Of a stretch of 64,000 nucleotides of DNA, positions 62,526 through 64,000 are shown in pieces. The position numbers were made by a program, and so were the translations under genes. The notes under the pieces were generated by a model that saw only the letters and a program-made list of their open reading frames with translations, searched no databases and was not told the origin of the DNA. Source of the stretch: G963662675 sp963662675 (GTDB lineage Bacteria > Bacteroidota > Bacteroidia > Bacteroidales > Prolixibacteraceae); assembly GCA_963662675.2 (NCBI GenBank), contig CAXXHP010000002.1, forward strand, positions 558,001 to 622,000, in the 5' to 3' direction. The first letter of the stretch is position 1. Every line of letters begins with the position of its first letter.

Positions 62526-64000
62526 ATGAGTCACATGTATGTTCTACCCAAGAGTAGAAGACAATCGTTGTCAAGAGTTCTTCATTTTATTTTTATTGCT
62601 ATAGCAATTCAGTTGTCATCATCAAAAACTCAAGCCCAAAACAATGCGCTAAGTTTTGATGGGGACAATTCTTATATCGAAGCAAACAGTGTGAGCAATG
62701 CTTTAAGTGGCGCAAGTACATTAAGCATGGAGGCCTGGATATGGCGGGATGATAATCTGACTGAATCAAAGTTCATTTTAACCTTTCATCAGTCCGCTGC
62801 AAATGCTCATCAAAATATCTTATTATTTGGAACTTCGTCTGATGGAAAGTTGGTATTGAGTTTCAATAATGGAGTAGATAATGATTACCGTGGTGCTACA
62901 ATCATCGAAAAGAATAAATGGACACATATTGCAATTACAATAAGTGCAGATAATACCTCATGTTTTTATGTGAATGGTGTGCTTGAGTCAATGACTAAAT
63001 TTGATACAGGTGTACCTTTGACATCGATACCAGTTCGCCCTGTAAGTGGGGGCTGTTTCTCCATTGGGCAGGACTGGGATGGTTCGGTAGCAACAAATGA
63101 TTTTATAGGTAAGCTGGACGAAATTCGTGTGTGGAACACAGTACGTTCTGCAGATGAAATTCGCAGTAACATGTATAAAGAATTAACGGGAAATGAAACA
63201 GGACTGGAAGCATATTATAATATGAATGCCGGTTCTGGCAGCTTCCTTACGGACAATAGCGCAAAAGGGAATACCGGAACATTAATAAACAGCCCACTCT
63301 GGATTACATCCGGAGCCTTTAGCGGACCGCGAAATGCATTGAGTTTTGATGGTGTAGATGATTATGTATCAATACCAACTAGTTCAAATCTTGATATTCT
63401 GGGGGATATTACATTGGAGGCTTGGGTTAAGATGGATGCTCTTCCTAGTAGCTATTGTAGATTTATTTGTAAGGGAAGTACCGATAATAACGAGGCAAAC
63501 AATATTTTATACGCATTAAACATAACTTCTACTGGGGTGCTTGAATTTGCATATGAACAAGGTCTAGGAGGTGCAGGGCAATACATATATCTTCCAGCGA
63601 ATGGTGGCTCAATACCTGTTGGAGTATGGCAACATATTGCCGTTGTTAGAAAGCAATCATCAAAGGAAGTCACATTTTATGTTGATGGAAAACAATTTGG
63701 GACAATCAAAACATACACTATTGACCCTACCGGAGGAACAACTGGTAAATTAACGATTGGGGCTTTTGAAGGAGCCTCTGCTGCCAACCCTTTTAACGGT
63801 GAAATGGATGAAGTACGTATATGGAGTAAGACCCGAACGGCATCAGAAATCCGCGAAACTATGATGCAAACGTTGGCAGGAACAGAGACAGGTTTGGAAG
63901 CATATTACCGTTTTGACGAAGTTGACCTAACAGATATCTATGATTTAACCCCTAATGGAAGTCATGGCGAAATGACCAACATGGATGTTGCTGCCGATCG
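62526..64000 (+). CDS. Large secreted LamG-domain protein, 3' end beyond window
   Basis: Open to the end of the window (491 codons and two bases), so it is partial. ATG 62526 gives a signal peptide (FIFIAIAIQLSSSKTQA-Q, cleavage near residue 37). Two LamG/concanavalin A-like domains follow at about 41-215 and 271-445, each beginning ALSFDG, containing W.HIA(I/V) and F(Y)VNG/VDG, and ending (M/L)DE(I/V)R(V/I)W...R(S/T)A(D/S)EIR. Between and after them are linkers with ETGLEAYY. This fold binds carbohydrates or matrix proteins. A type IX secretion C-terminal domain is expected downstream but cannot be checked here. No gene lies after it in the window. Confidence 0.9.
   Translation, partial: MSHMYVLPKSRRQSLSRVLHFIFIAIAIQLSSSKTQAQNNALSFDGDNSYIEANSVSNALSGASTLSMEAWIWRDDNLTESKFILTFHQSAANAHQNILLFGTSSDGKLVLSFNNGVDNDYRGATIIEKNKWTHIAITISADNTSCFYVNGVLESMTKFDTGVPLTSIPVRPVSGGCFSIGQDWDGSVATNDFIGKLDEIRVWNTVRSADEIRSNMYKELTGNETGLEAYYNMNAGSGSFLTDNSAKGNTGTLINSPLWITSGAFSGPRNALSFDGVDDYVSIPTSSNLDILGDITLEAWVKMDALPSSYCRFICKGSTDNNEANNILYALNITSTGVLEFAYEQGLGGAGQYIYLPANGGSIPVGVWQHIAVVRKQSSKEVTFYVDGKQFGTIKTYTIDPTGGTTGKLTIGAFEGASAANPFNGEMDEVRIWSKTRTASEIRETMMQTLAGTETGLEAYYRFDEVDLTDIYDLTPNGSHGEMTNMDVAAD

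Overview
The window reads as a chromosomal segment of a Bacteroidota bacterium, most likely a marine or sediment member of Bacteroidia in the Marinilabiliales/Prolixibacteraceae neighbourhood; the species cannot be fixed from the sequence alone. The evidence is an AT-rich genome with few Shine-Dalgarno sites, several promoter boxes of the Bacteroidota type TAnnTTTG, type IX secretion and gliding genes (porX, porW/sprE, gldH), an S46 dipeptidyl-peptidase, a DUF2723 membrane protein, a long-tailed ribosomal protein S16 and many Bacteroidota-type lipoproteins. I see no insertion sequence, prophage, integrase or CRISPR array. Nearly all of the window is ordinary core genome, densely packed in short operons.

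Layout. 0.2-6.6 kb: secreted DPP7-type peptidase, two tandem paralogous envelope proteins and a GH3 glycosidase lipoprotein. 6.8-11.8 kb: SpoIIAA-like protein, a CorA/CNNM metal-transport pair, a B3/B4-domain protein and a membrane-anchored beta-lactamase-fold hydrolase. 11.8-14.7 kb: manC, then mlaEF lipid-transport genes. 14.7-20.1 kb: porX and porW/sprE, a type IX secretion regulator and a component of the same pathway. 20.5-24.3 kb: a compact minus-strand operon ricT-gldH-trmB-ATL-mrp. 24.5-27.6 kb: a PAS histidine kinase lying in the opposite orientation between ricT and holB. 27.9-33.1 kb: pgk, a C_GCAxxG protein, rpsP, a lipoprotein, prfB with its programmed +1 frameshift, and a GNAT. 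33.1-36.5 kb: polyphosphate kinase fused in frame to an ArsC-like domain, then a GT9 glycosyltransferase. 36.6-41.9 kb: RND exporter, polyprenyl synthetase, atpD, atpC. 42.2-46.2 kb: an unknown protein with an internal duplication, tRNA-Asn, a cold-shock protein, and an RLAN/RimK-type ATP-grasp ligase paired with a GNAT. 46.2-51.6 kb: lpxK-punA-prsW-PLP enzyme operon and sppA. 51.7-54.6 kb: folK, a COG0523 GTPase and an LpxR-like outer-membrane protein. 54.7-60.7 kb: DUF2723-deacetylase-purD-DUF6427 operon. 60.9-62.2 kb: an ArsEFG-like redox/efflux operon. 62.5 kb to the end: the 5' part of a large secreted LamG protein.

How the genes fit together. Much of the window serves the cell envelope: LPS assembly (manC, lpxK, GT9, possible LpxR), lipid asymmetry (mlaEF), type IX secretion and gliding (porX, porW, gldH), and proteins that may travel by such routes (the LamG protein). 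The least ordinary items are the PPK1-ArsC fusion, the three-fold repeat in the tail of PorW/SprE, the RLAN-RimK/GNAT pair (a candidate peptide- or amino-acid-ligating system), the ArsEFG-like operon, the CorA whose GMN signature reads GTN, and a nearly perfect 25-bp inverted repeat that shares a 14-nt core with a second intergenic hairpin.
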